Shown here: piece by piece, positions 51,185-59,872 of the stretch | How positions within the stretch are numbered: the first letter of the stretch is position 1 | Layout of the letters: every line of letters starts with the position of its first letter | Origin: JAUIJL01 sp965366625 | GTDB taxonomy: Bacteria; Acidobacteriota; Thermoanaerobaculia; Multivoradales; J023 | DNA: 64,000 bases | Reading direction: 5' to 3' | Assembly: GCA_965366625.1 (NCBI GenBank) | Contig: CBDUGP010000035.1 | Location: forward strand, 11,585 to 75,584 | The notes under the pieces: model-generated | What the model was told of the DNA's origin: nothing | The model's database searches: none | What the model saw: only the letters and a program-made list of their open reading frames with translations | Position numbers and translations under genes: made by a program

Positions 51185-51253
51185 GGCAGGGTGGCGCTGA
51201 ATCGCAGGACACGGTGTGATCGAAACGAGTAGGCGACCCCGTGACACCCTGCC
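51185..51253 (-). promoter_or_regulatory. long stem-loop in the leader of precursor A
   Basis: GGCAGGGTG (51185-51193) pairs perfectly with CACCCTGCC (51245-51253), enclosing a further short palindrome ACACGGTGT. It sits just upstream of the AAGGAG site of peptide A and could be a structured leader controlling precursor translation. Confidence 0.5.
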
Positions 51254-51642
51254 GTGGATCCTCTGGGTCGATCCCCGGCAAATCCGAGCGGTTGCTCGAT
51301 GCTCAGCCGAGCAGATCGGGCCCACTAAAACGTACCATGCTTATAAAGCAAAAATTTAGATCGGTGACATCGGGGAGATATTTGAGGCTAAGTCGTTGAT
51401 TTATAGGGATGAAGCATCATTCATGCGCGCCCTAGCCATGCCGTGATGAAATAATTTTTTATCTTTCAAATCGACATCCACCGTCTTTTCCGCTCTTCCG
51501 CCGGAAACCACGGCCGCCGTCACAGCAGCCGGCTGCAGCGGTTCTTCGGTTTGGTCGGATAGGGGCTGATCACTGGGTCAGCGCCCATTTAACCGCGTGG
51601 AGCGCCGCGCTGCCGACGCCGACTCGAGCCCCACCGGCACCC
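51254..51642. other. intergenic region, AT-rich, no gene seen
   Basis: Holds an AT-rich island (51335-51480: GCTTATAAAGCAAAAATTTAGAT, GAAATAATTTTTTATCTTTC) within otherwise GC-rich sequence. On the minus strand GCTTTATAAGC lies about 160 bases upstream of precursor A and is a candidate promoter area for the peptide operon. No convincing reading frame. Confidence 0.5.
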
Positions 51643-52095
51643 CTACGACGAAGATCCGGACGCTTCCAGCTCCGCTAGAAACGCCCGACCCCGCTCCACG
51701 TCGATGAAATGAAGCTCCCGATCCTCGACGTGACGGGTCACCGTGCGAGAGGACAAATCGATGGTGGTGAACGCCGGGGTCTCCGCATAACACCGGCACA
51801 TCTCGGCCACGGCACGGTCGAAGGCCGGTCCGTCGACGCATTGCACGGCGGTGAGGTCGCCCTCGGCGAAGGTCAGCTTACGTAAGTCTTTTTTCGACAG
51901 CCAAACCCCGAAATAGGACGCATCACCCGGCGTGTCGAATTGCGCCCATCGATCGAAGTCCAAGTCGACGTCGAAAAGGTATCGCTCGGTGCCCTCGAGA
52001 AAGAGATCCAAGACGGTGTTGCCGTGCTCGTCCCGGGACGGTTCGGCGTGGGCGAGGCGTCGGTCGACGGCTGGAAGGCCGGTGAAATGAAACAT
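51643..52095 (-). CDS. hypothetical protein, 150 aa
   Basis: ATG at 52095 with GGAGG nine bases upstream; the longer frame upstream overlaps the leader hairpin. Soluble alpha/beta protein: FHFTGLPAVDRRLAHAEPSRDEHGN, then TERYLFDVDLDFDRWAQFDTPGDASYFGVWLSKKDLRKLTFAEGDL and a regular C-terminal part (FTTIDLSSRTVTRHVEDRELHFIDVERGRAFLAEL). No family recognised. It shares the leader-hairpin arrangement with radC, ssb and others, and sits next to a Uma2-like gene, so it is probably one of the element's own genes. Confidence 0.7.
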   Translation of the reverse strand: MFHFTGLPAVDRRLAHAEPSRDEHGNTVLDLFLEGTERYLFDVDLDFDRWAQFDTPGDASYFGVWLSKKDLRKLTFAEGDLTAVQCVDGPAFDRAVAEMCRCYAETPAFTTIDLSSRTVTRHVEDRELHFIDVERGRAFLAELEASGSSS

Positions 52096-52114
52096 GGGTC
52101 GAATCCTCCTTTCG

Positions 52115-52139
52115 GATCCCGAGCAGCATGCTCGGGATC
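52115..52139 (-). promoter_or_regulatory. leader hairpin of the 51643-52095 gene
   Basis: The longest of the family: 11-bp perfect inverted repeat GATCCCGAGCA / TGCTCGGGATC, loop GCA, 20 bases before the start codon. A second hairpin CTCAC-GAA-GTGAG abuts it (52139-52151), and on the transcript strand AGGGTTTTTTCC precedes both. Confidence 0.65.
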
Positions 52140-52325
52140 TCACGAAGTGAGGAAAAAACCCTTTTGGATCGGATCGGCGAGGGAGGATTCAGTCTTCGAA
52201 CGCCTGGGCCGGAATCGCCAGGAGGGGAAAAGCGGTCGTCCACCGCACGGCGGGCAAATGCCCGTGAGCCGCGGTCAGTCGGACAATCCTCCGCCAGATC
52301 CGGCTCATCTGCTGCTCGGGTGGGC

Positions 52326-53123
52326 TCAGTCGAAAAGACCGTCGGCGGTTTCGGCGGTGGCCGCCCGGCCGAACCAGAGCTTGAGCCGATCGAGATCCGC
52401 ACACTCAGCGATCCGAGCCCGGTCGTCCTCACCCAGCTCGAGCCCCTTGGCCTCACAGAGCTCGATCAACGAGGACCGCCGGTCGTCCAGACGACCTTGG
52501 TCCAGCCCTTCGGCGATGCCCTCGGCCTTGCCCGCATTCAGCACCGCATCGAGATCCTCGTAACCCTGACGCTGCAAAAGATTCCTAAGGGTCACCTTCT
52601 GAGCGGCTTCCTTGTCGTAGAGCGCTTCCACGGGCACCGGATTCCTCAACACCCCAGGAGCCTTGAGCTCGTCACCGGGATGGGCCAAACGCATCTTTTC
52701 CTTCGGCCGGTGAATCTCCACCCGACGCGGACCGTCGAGACGCACCACCCACACGTACTTCGTGCCGGCAGCCAACAGATCGCGGATCTTGTCGGTCAAG
52801 TCGTCCTCGTCCTGACCGCGATCGGCGTATTCGAGCGCCAAGGGTGGCACGCCCGGGCTCCAGCCGGGCTCGTCCGACACCCCGACCGCCACGTCGGGCG
52901 CCCGCAGAGTGCCCGGCTCGGGAGTAAACCCCGCGTCGACACCCACAGACTCGACTTCGGGATCGGAGCCGATCACCGACGCCCCCTCGGCGTTGGCGCC
53001 GGAATGCCGTCCACCGGAAGGCAGGCAGCGGATGGGGTGGCCGTTCGACAGCTCGTAGGGATCGCCGGGTTTGACCTGATTGGCGGTGAAGGGACCGTGG
53101 GATGTGGTGTAGAGACGACTCAT
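52326..53123 (-). CDS. Uma2-like PD-(D/E)XK protein with an Rpn-type tail
   Basis: 265 residues from the ATG at 53123 (GGAG upstream). The core is Uma2-like: APDVAVGVSDEP (PD), PPLALEYADRGQDEDDLTDKIRDLLAAGTKYVWVV (E in the second motif, then the YVWVV strand). The N-terminus lacks the usual LT.EEY start. After HRPKEKMRLAHPGDEL comes a helical stretch and GKAEGIAEGLDQGRLDDRRSSLIELCEAKGLELGEDDRARIAECADLDRLKLWFGRAATAETADGLFD, the same tail as on the Rpn proteins at 7844 and 38872. So two different nuclease families share one C-terminal module. Confidence 0.8.
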   Translation of the reverse strand: MSRLYTTSHGPFTANQVKPGDPYELSNGHPIRCLPSGGRHSGANAEGASVIGSDPEVESVGVDAGFTPEPGTLRAPDVAVGVSDEPGWSPGVPPLALEYADRGQDEDDLTDKIRDLLAAGTKYVWVVRLDGPRRVEIHRPKEKMRLAHPGDELKAPGVLRNPVPVEALYDKEAAQKVTLRNLLQRQGYEDLDAVLNAGKAEGIAEGLDQGRLDDRRSSLIELCEAKGLELGEDDRARIAECADLDRLKLWFGRAATAETADGLFD

Positions 53124-53398
53124 GTTGATTTCTCCGGGAGCCTCTCGGGCTCGAACGTCCGCGTCGTGCGGCTTCGGGGGAAGCCATCCCGGCACGGATA
53201 GATTAACACGACCGTGATCACGGGACCGTCGCTGCAACCCTTCCGATACGCGGATCGTCGGGTCGAGACGGCCATCTACGAACGTAGCGGGGGAGAGAGG
53301 CCGCCGGCAAAGACCCGTCGATCTCCCGAAGATCACCGTCCGACCGGTTGACCGATCGACCCGTGCTCTTCGGAAAAGCGAAGATCCGAGGCCGATTT

Positions 53399-54007
53399 TC
53401 AGTCGAGCAGCCCTCGTTTCTCCAAAATCACATACGGATCTCCGTCCCAAGCGGCCATGTCCTGGCGAGCGGCCCGTTCGGCGAGGGCCTCCGGATCGTC
53501 GACGTGCAAAGCGCCGTCACCCCCACAAGCCGAGCACTCCGGCAAATCGTCCCAGCATCCCTCGGGGCATCGCAGATATCGCTCCAAAAAAGGCCCGTCC
53601 GCCGACTGGTGCAGCTCCCCGGGCAGTCCCTTGAATGCCCGAGGCCCGCAAATCCTCCGCGCGGCCGCGCCGTAACCCGTGGTCCAAATCCCGGCCGGGC
53701 GCTCCACCCGAAGCGCCGTCGCTGCGCTGGTCGTCGGCGGAAGGTCTCGAACCAAGACTCGCGCCAGAACCCGTCCCGTGTCCGAGCACAAGCGGCATCG
53801 CCGCGGCCCGTAGGCGTACCGCAAATCCCTGCCCCCGCCGGCACAGCTCGGGCACCGGCTGCCGAACCCACAGCAAGGACACCCCTCCCCCCGGCAGAAC
53901 CGCTTAGCCTCCCCGAGCGTCATGTCTCCCTGTCCGTGCAGCTCCGCTTGCCGCACTCCGTAAGCGTCCCAAGGCTCCCCACACTTCGCGCAGTCGATAT
54001 CGGCCAT
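53399..54007 (-). CDS. Cys-rich zinc-finger protein, 202 aa
   Basis: ATG at 54007 with GAGGATACC upstream. At least seven CxxC-type pairs: CAKC, CRGEGCPCC, CPSC, CRLC, CPEGC, CSAC, some followed by Gly-rich turns (CAGGGRDL, CGGDGAL). This recalls DnaJ-type zinc fingers or adaptor zinc ribbons on plasmids. A central stretch RAFKGLPGELHQSADGPFLERYLRC is free of Cys. Function unknown; possibly nucleic-acid or protein binding. It has a leader hairpin and begins with MADIDCAKCGEPWDAYG. Confidence 0.7.
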   Translation of the reverse strand: MADIDCAKCGEPWDAYGVRQAELHGQGDMTLGEAKRFCRGEGCPCCGFGSRCPSCAGGGRDLRYAYGPRRCRLCSDTGRVLARVLVRDLPPTTSAATALRVERPAGIWTTGYGAAARRICGPRAFKGLPGELHQSADGPFLERYLRCPEGCWDDLPECSACGGDGALHVDDPEALAERAARQDMAAWDGDPYVILEKRGLLD

Positions 54008-54026
54008 CACGGTATCCTCGAAATCG

Positions 54027-54050
54027 ATCCCGAGCGTCATCGCTCGGGAT
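54027..54050 (-). promoter_or_regulatory. leader hairpin of the zinc-finger gene
   Basis: Perfect 10-bp inverted repeat ATCCCGAGCG / CGCTCGGGAT, loop TCAT, 20 bases before the start. On the transcript strand it follows AAGGTTTTTCGAAGTCGGGTG, the clearest form of the conserved upstream run. Confidence 0.65.
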
Positions 54051-54364
54051 GCACCCGACTTCGAAAAACCTTTTTGGAATGCTTTTCTGTGGAGGAAGGT
54101 GGGGAAGGGAGGACGATGACAGGGTGCGAAAGATCCCTTAGTACTGCCGAGGGACGATTGCACCGAGATTCGCGTCCGGATCCTAGCCCGCAAGCCGTCC
54201 TTCTAGTTGAAGGATATTGTCTTCGACCTGCTGGCCTAGACGGCGGGTGGCGCTGTCAAGTCAAGCGCGAATTCACTCGGGTCGCTCACCGCGAGCGCAT
54301 GACTCCTCCTAGGCTCGCGGGCGAGCATCTTTGAATAGGCGGTTCGTGTCTAGGGGCTCTCCAC
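54051..54364. other. intergenic region, no gene seen
   Basis: About 310 bases between the zinc-finger gene leader and the end of the ABC-type ATPase gene, both on the minus strand. It should contain the promoter of the zinc-finger gene. I see no reading frame with a ribosome site and no clear terminator. Confidence 0.5.
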
Positions 54365-57300
54365 TCAATACTCCACCTCCTGGGCTCCCACACCGTCTTG
54401 ACCTTCTTGTTCACCGAGCCTCCAGATTCTGGCCGGCACGCTGTAGTGCCTCACTTTGTTCGCCAAGAATTGTGCTTGCTGCATATCGTGGGTGGCCAGG
54501 ATGAGCTGGTATTGGTGATCTGTGATGAAAGACCGCAGCACATCGAATACGGAAGATGCATGGACCAAATCATGGTGCTGTGTTGGATCGTCTAGCAACA
54601 GACCTTTCCATGTAGACCATTTTCGCCGTAGAGACATCGCAAGCACGAAGGTCAGTTGCAAATCGGTGAGCTGAGCTTCGCTGGCTAGAAATCGCGCACC
54701 CACTCTGTTTTCTTGGCCATCTAAACCGGCCAGGGGAGCCAGAATCTGGCCTTGCGAAACGTTGTAACGCATTTCGCTGGTTAGTTCCGTTTCAGCATAC
54801 CGATCTTGGCGAACGATCTGCCTGAGTAGTTGCTGCCAGGTCGACGAAATGTTGCCGATTTCCTCCTCGCGCTCCTCGATTCGCTTATTCAGCAAATGAG
54901 AGAATTGCGTCGCCCGTTCATGGGCGCTCGATACTTGCTCGTAGTGACGTTTCGCGGCTTGAGCTTCGGCATTGAGTTGGTCTGAGAACTCTCTTTCGTC
55001 GACACTCCCACTCATTTCATCGACGCTGCGTTGCGCGTCCTCCAGCAATCGGGAGGACTCGAGGCTGTTGGCTTCTGCCCGCATCTCATCCAGGAGAGCG
55101 AGCGCTTTTCTAGTCTTCTGCTCCCGCAGCTCTAAACGATTCTCAGCGTCCACTAGCTGTAGTTTCTCGGGCTCTCCCTGCAAATCTTGGCTTTGCCAAA
55201 CGCTTTGAAGCTCTTCTATTGAGTTTTTGATAGAGCCCAGATCACCATTGGCCTGACGAATTTCGCCCTTCAAACTCTCTTGTTCTTTTCTGAGGTCAAC
55301 CTGTGACTGTTCGAGTACCTTGAGATTTTCTGATCTCTGATTGTAGACTTTCAGTAGCTCCGCAATCTGTTCCTCAAGGTCTCCTTCAGCTGGGAATTTC
55401 TCCTCTTTGAAGAGTTTGGTTGTAATTGACAACAGGCTCCTCGCCTCTTCTAATTGGGCAGCAGCAGAGCGAACGGCGGGCTCAATGACCTGTGAAAGAG
55501 ACTCTTGAATCGCATTCGCTGAGTCTTGCAACTCTCTAATCTCGCTCTCCTGGACCTCACGGGGTATAGCCATTGATTCTAGCCGGCTATCGTCAAGCTC
55601 GGCTTCGGCAGCGGCCTTCTCGAGTATTCCTGCGGCGGCAGTGAGGTCAGCGCCAACAAACCACTCGTATGAGCTTGTTTGCTCTACCACCTTGTCTAGG
55701 TCTCTCTGCTCAGCCTCTAACCTTGCCAGAAGACTGACCATGTCGGCTTTGGCGACCTCTTGCGCGGAATGATGTTGCTTTTGCCCGTCCAAGGCTTGAT
55801 TTGCTGATGCTAGCTCCCGGGTCGCACCTTCAAGAGCGGGGTTCATCTCTTCCAGGACCTGAGACATCCTGTCGCGCAATTCCCCAGGACTTGAATATTC
55901 CTGCCTACATACAGGACAGTCAGAAGTCGATTCGGGGTAGGTGCGCAGAAAGATTTCTATGACTTGCTTCACTTCCGAAGACGCGGCGTCCAACCTGTCA
56001 AAATGCTCCTTCTTGGCATCTAAATCTTCTCGTAGTTTCCTGAGCCTAGACTCAGACTCCTCTATTTCTTGATTCTTGGCCCTGAGCGAGATTTTCGCTC
56101 TAGCCAGCTCGCCAGCGAGCTCGGGTAGGCGGGCTTCTGCCTCAGACCAAAGGCGAAATAGCCGCTCAGCTTCTTGTAACCGAGTTTTTCTGCCAGTGAT
56201 TTCAGAAAGTAGCTTTAAGTGTCTTTTGTACTTCAGAAGTTGTTGCTTTCCAGCTTCGAGTTCGGCTAGCGAGACCTTCAATTCGCTAAGTATGTCTGCC
56301 CGATCAGCTTCGGCCTTCTTGAGGAGGGCTTGCCTTGCCTCGACATCTGCTCTGGCCTGTTCGGCCTCATGCAGCAGGGATCGAGCTTGCATGTGTCGTT
56401 GGTATTCAGATTCAGCTCTTTTCACACTTGCTTTTTGCTGTTCGATGGCTGAAGCCGATTCTGCAAGTTGTTTCTCAAGAGCGCTTTGTTTCGTCCGCAG
56501 ATCATCCAGTGCTATTTCAGCTTCCTGCCTTTTTTTCTTGAGTTCTGCAAACCTGGCCGGATAAGGCGATACTTTTACGAGGCTTTCTTGAGTACGCCGA
56601 TTCTCCTCCAGCCGACGTTCCAGGCTCAGCGACCACTTTTCTTCGATTTGCTGAATGGCTCTGATTGAAGGCTGGAAATCAGGATCCTCAATTTTGAGAT
56701 GATGGCTTTTGGCAAACGACAGAAGCTCGCCCCAGATGGCAGTTTCTGACCTCGCTTTCTTGGCAGATGGTGCTGCTCTTAGAGCGTCTCTCTTCTTCAA
56801 TAGTCGTTGCCAGGAGTCGAGCTTCTGCTCTGCTTCTTTTACATCTTTCTCGGCCGCTGTTCGCCGGTTTGCGAGACTTCGAACCGCCCGAGTGGTGTTG
56901 CTTTTGGCGAGGACCACATCTCTTGAAATTGGAATATGGTCCAGGATCTTGCCAGCCGCCTTTGGACCAACCTTCACCAGCCAGGTGCGATCAGACTGAT
57001 CGAGCAGATGCGTCAACCGCAAGAGATAGTGCATTTCTTCAATCGGAGTGTCGCTACCTAAGACTTCGGTAGGGAGTGCTCCAAAGAAGCGGGCATCGTC
57101 GTCGCCCCTCGCAAGCTCAGCTTTGATCACGGCTTTGTCATTGAAGACCAGCTCGACACAGGCCCTGTTCGTGTGTTCTCGGACCAAGACATCCAAGGGA
57201 CAATCTTCATCGTAGAGCCGTGAGACTCGGCGAGACAACGCGAGTTCTAAGCCTTCGAAGAGGGTAGTCTTTCCTGTTCCGTTTGGCGCCACAATTATGG

Positions 57301-57382
57301 TGGCCCCTAATCCTACCGGTATCTCGACTCCGTCCCCGAATCGTCGCAGATTGGAGATACGAATGAGCTCAAGGCGCGTCAA
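54365..57382 (-). CDS. SMC/Rad50-like ABC ATPase of a three-component conflict system
   Basis: 1005 residues. Head: LIRISNLRRFGDGVEIP and Walker A VAPNGTGKTTL (residues 30-40). Two long coiled-coil arms (~170-890) meet at a zinc hook CPVCRQEY near residue 487. The C-terminal head has GARFLASEAQLTDLQL in place of the signature, Walker B LLLDDPTQHHD (~925) and the His loop LILATHDMQQAQFLA. It overlaps the middle gene by four bases. ABC ATPases of this kind with a small middle component and a third effector protein form ABC-3C systems, predicted anti-invader modules in which the ATPase senses DNA and licenses the effector. Base composition is clearly less GC-rich than in the neighbourhood, suggesting recent transfer. 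Confidence 0.88.
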   Translation of the reverse strand: MTRLELIRISNLRRFGDGVEIPVGLGATIIVAPNGTGKTTLFEGLELALSRRVSRLYDEDCPLDVLVREHTNRACVELVFNDKAVIKAELARGDDDARFFGALPTEVLGSDTPIEEMHYLLRLTHLLDQSDRTWLVKVGPKAAGKILDHIPISRDVVLAKSNTTRAVRSLANRRTAAEKDVKEAEQKLDSWQRLLKKRDALRAAPSAKKARSETAIWGELLSFAKSHHLKIEDPDFQPSIRAIQQIEEKWSLSLERRLEENRRTQESLVKVSPYPARFAELKKKRQEAEIALDDLRTKQSALEKQLAESASAIEQQKASVKRAESEYQRHMQARSLLHEAEQARADVEARQALLKKAEADRADILSELKVSLAELEAGKQQLLKYKRHLKLLSEITGRKTRLQEAERLFRLWSEAEARLPELAGELARAKISLRAKNQEIEESESRLRKLREDLDAKKEHFDRLDAASSEVKQVIEIFLRTYPESTSDCPVCRQEYSSPGELRDRMSQVLEEMNPALEGATRELASANQALDGQKQHHSAQEVAKADMVSLLARLEAEQRDLDKVVEQTSSYEWFVGADLTAAAGILEKAAAEAELDDSRLESMAIPREVQESEIRELQDSANAIQESLSQVIEPAVRSAAAQLEEARSLLSITTKLFKEEKFPAEGDLEEQIAELLKVYNQRSENLKVLEQSQVDLRKEQESLKGEIRQANGDLGSIKNSIEELQSVWQSQDLQGEPEKLQLVDAENRLELREQKTRKALALLDEMRAEANSLESSRLLEDAQRSVDEMSGSVDEREFSDQLNAEAQAAKRHYEQVSSAHERATQFSHLLNKRIEEREEEIGNISSTWQQLLRQIVRQDRYAETELTSEMRYNVSQGQILAPLAGLDGQENRVGARFLASEAQLTDLQLTFVLAMSLRRKWSTWKGLLLDDPTQHHDLVHASSVFDVLRSFITDHQYQLILATHDMQQAQFLANKVRHYSVPARIWRLGEQEGQDGVGAQEVEY

Positions 57383-57966
57383 TGGGGAGTTCCCGTTTGG
57401 GTCTCTATGAATAGATCTGCTAAATCGACATCTCCTTGGGGACTGATCAGTTCACTTCGCAACTTCTTCTGCGAGTCAAGATCGAAACCCGCATCCCTAA
57501 GGGAAGAGCTCAATGGGTCGCGTACGTTATATAGCTCATCGGAGCCACTGACATACCCCAGGAAAGTCCTGTCGAGGAGATCAGAGAGGTCCTCATGGGG
57601 TCTTCTGACGTACTTTCTGCAAAAGTGCTCATCCGCCTCAATCCGCAACCATAGTCGATGAGGCAAATCGGCAATATGGAGAAGCAGATACAAGTCGACG
57701 ACTTCACCTGGGCCGACCAACGAATCGCGGACATCTGCTGCCCATTTCTTTGCCTCAAAGTACAGCTCGCGTTTCCACTTGAACTCCCCTAAGAGAACAG
57801 TGGTCAGACCTGACGTCTCGAATCCGGTACGTTTCAGGCGAACCACTCGCTGCCCATTTAGGCCTCGTGGCGCGAGCTCCGCCAGTCTGGGATCGTCCTC
57901 GTTGAGGACGTCGAATCTTCCGCTAGACTTCTCTTGGATTTTCGGGATGATCTCTTCAGTGAACAT
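57379..57966 (-). CDS. ABC-3C middle component
   Basis: 195 residues, starting 22 bases after the stop of the upstream gene and overlapping the ATPase gene by ATGA. Contains a winged-helix-like C-terminal part (DLSDLLDRTFLGYVSGSDELYNVRDPLSSSLRDAGFDL) and an N-terminal strand-rich part (VVRLKRTGFETSGLTTVLLGEFKWKRELYFEAK). Identification is by position: a ~200-residue protein between the effector and the SMC-like ATPase is the rule for middle components, which bridge the two. I could not assign it to a numbered middle-component family. Confidence 0.65.
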   Translation of the reverse strand: MFTEEIIPKIQEKSSGRFDVLNEDDPRLAELAPRGLNGQRVVRLKRTGFETSGLTTVLLGEFKWKRELYFEAKKWAADVRDSLVGPGEVVDLYLLLHIADLPHRLWLRIEADEHFCRKYVRRPHEDLSDLLDRTFLGYVSGSDELYNVRDPLSSSLRDAGFDLDSQKKLRSELISPQGDVDLADLFIETQTGTPH

Positions 57967-57988
57967 TCCAGTTCTCCGTCAATGAATC

Positions 57989-59872
57989 CTATAGGCTCTC
58001 TATCTTCTTCTGGCGAGTTTCTTCCTGCTCTCTGAGTTTCTGTCTCAAAAAACGGCCGAAGCCCTCGATCCCGTTTTTCAACCACCGGTCGGTACCCAGA
58101 GAATCTGTGATCAAGAGAGGGGGTTTCTTTGGGTCCATCAAACCGTCTGAAGAGACTGATCCATGGGCAAGGCTCTCGTCGCGTAAGTACGATTCCGGGG
58201 TCTCCGTACCCGACAAAATCAGTATTTGCTCCTGTTGGTGTGACAAGAGCTCGGCACATCCCTCTCTTATCAATCGCTCCCGAGGGGAAATTCCGGCAGG
58301 CCCTCCCCATGTTTTTATGGCGATTACCCTTGTGTCGGTTCCCACATCTCGCCAGTCGACTTCCCCTTTCAGACCGGCGACCACATAGAGAAGCATCATG
58401 AAACCGTGGACGAGCAAACCCTCGGTTCTCGGACCGAGTCTCAACTCTCCGCAAACCCTCTCCGCATCAGGTTGGACCATTCCTTTCAGAAAGCGGCGCC
58501 GCTCTGGCACATCGGCGTTCAATGCCTCGGCCCACTTCTTCCAAAGTCGTTCCAGGGTATCGCGATCCTCAACATTTTCAACTTCTCTGATCTTTGAACG
58601 CACCTTTCTTACGATTGCCCCCGACAAAAGGTCGTCCATGGCTCGGCCTAGACTTCGGCACTCATCCTCCTCTTCGCTGAAGGAAGTCAGGGTTCGCGCA
58701 CTGCACGTCGTCGGGGGAGTGACCAGCTCACCCCAAGCCTGAGTCGCGGATTCAAAGTTACCGCTTTCCCCTAGTCCCAGCGTATCTCCGGCAAGGTGAC
58801 GAATACCTGCTCTCCAACCATTCGGGTTCTTGAGCAGAACATGGCCTAGGGATCTGATATGTAGCCCGAGTCTGGCCAACTCTGTGGGCAAATGTAGATC
58901 AGATTGGCCGGGATACCAATCACTTTGTATTTGAAGAGTCGATCGGCCAGTGCCCTCCCACAGCTCTCGGACTACAGCCTCACTTTGACAAGTTGCCTCG
59001 ATCATGGAGCCATGAGTTCCTGCGACTATCCAATGCTCCATGGAATCTCTGTGATAGGAAGTCCATCTCTCACACGTTGGACTCAAGTGGCCTTTGAGCA
59101 TTCTCAGGAGAAGCCCTGGAGTTAACGGTCCGGGAGCGGTAGCTTCATCAATGAGAATGGTTCGAATTCGAGGGATCACGTCGTCGAGGTTTTTAAAGCA
59201 GTGCGAAAGCAGGGTTTCCACATCTTCTTTGATGGCCTCTTCAGTGCCCCGTTCATCAACAGTAAGCCATTTCAGGGCACGGTGAATATGGGCCCAATCT
59301 TCAAAACCACACCAAGTTCTGAGCCAATTGAATAGGTTTCTTCCATCTTTGCTCGTCCCCCAACGTCCTTCGATGGCCTCTGGTGTAGAAGCAGGGCGCT
59401 GGCAATCATGGGCAAGATCTCGGAGGTGTCGCACCTCGATTCCGTTCTTGATCGCGACGTTGTTCCGAAGCAGAACAATTCGGTATTCACGATTGGGACC
59501 TGCCTCAGCTCCAGCGGCGGTCCCTTCTGCGAGGGGCACGAAGAGCCTGTCGAATGGTGACAAATCTTGAGGTTGTCCCTTATTTTCCCCCCTCGATTTG
59601 ATTCCTCTTTCACAGGATTTAGTGCAGAAATCGGTCTCGTATCTCTTGACCTGCAAGTGTCGATAGGTACCGCCGGAGGTCTGAATCACGATATCGTCCC
59701 ATTCTGGAATACCTCCCGTTTCAGAGCCCAGTTTGAGATCGTGCTCCTGCTTTGTTAAAAAGTCCACGACCATCTTGGCGGCAACAAGGGTGGCCACCCA
59801 AATCTCGTATTGGTCGTTCTTCTTGAGCTTAATCTTCTTGTCCACCGACGTGACCCCAGAATCCATTCCCAC
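57989..59872 (-). CDS. ABC-3C effector protein with PD-(D/E)XK-like N-terminus
   Basis: GTG at 59872 (ATG at 59866 equally possible), about 627 residues. Near residues 50-80: GIPEWDDIVIQTSGGTYRHLQVKRYETDF, the D...QxK arrangement of Mrr/Cap4-type (DUF4297-like) nucleases. The rest is helical with LFNWLRTWCGFEDWAHIHRALKWL and VCGELRLGPRTEGLLVHGFMMLLYVVAGL, the latter typical of the C-terminal region of ABC-3C partner proteins. It is the first gene of the operon. The likely role is DNA cleavage when triggered by the ATPase; this is inferred. Confidence 0.75.
   Translation of the reverse strand: MGMDSGVTSVDKKIKLKKNDQYEIWVATLVAAKMVVDFLTKQEHDLKLGSETGGIPEWDDIVIQTSGGTYRHLQVKRYETDFCTKSCERGIKSRGENKGQPQDLSPFDRLFVPLAEGTAAGAEAGPNREYRIVLLRNNVAIKNGIEVRHLRDLAHDCQRPASTPEAIEGRWGTSKDGRNLFNWLRTWCGFEDWAHIHRALKWLTVDERGTEEAIKEDVETLLSHCFKNLDDVIPRIRTILIDEATAPGPLTPGLLLRMLKGHLSPTCERWTSYHRDSMEHWIVAGTHGSMIEATCQSEAVVRELWEGTGRSTLQIQSDWYPGQSDLHLPTELARLGLHIRSLGHVLLKNPNGWRAGIRHLAGDTLGLGESGNFESATQAWGELVTPPTTCSARTLTSFSEEEDECRSLGRAMDDLLSGAIVRKVRSKIREVENVEDRDTLERLWKKWAEALNADVPERRRFLKGMVQPDAERVCGELRLGPRTEGLLVHGFMMLLYVVAGLKGEVDWRDVGTDTRVIAIKTWGGPAGISPRERLIREGCAELLSHQQEQILILSGTETPESYLRDESLAHGSVSSDGLMDPKKPPLLITDSLGTDRWLKNGIEGFGRFLRQKLREQEETRQKKIESL

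Noticed and set aside
53173..53188. Short palindrome GGCTTCGGGGGAAGCC upstream of the Uma2-like gene as a leader hairpin of the family
   Set aside because: The stem is short, the sequence differs from both stem types and the G/T-rich upstream run is absent.
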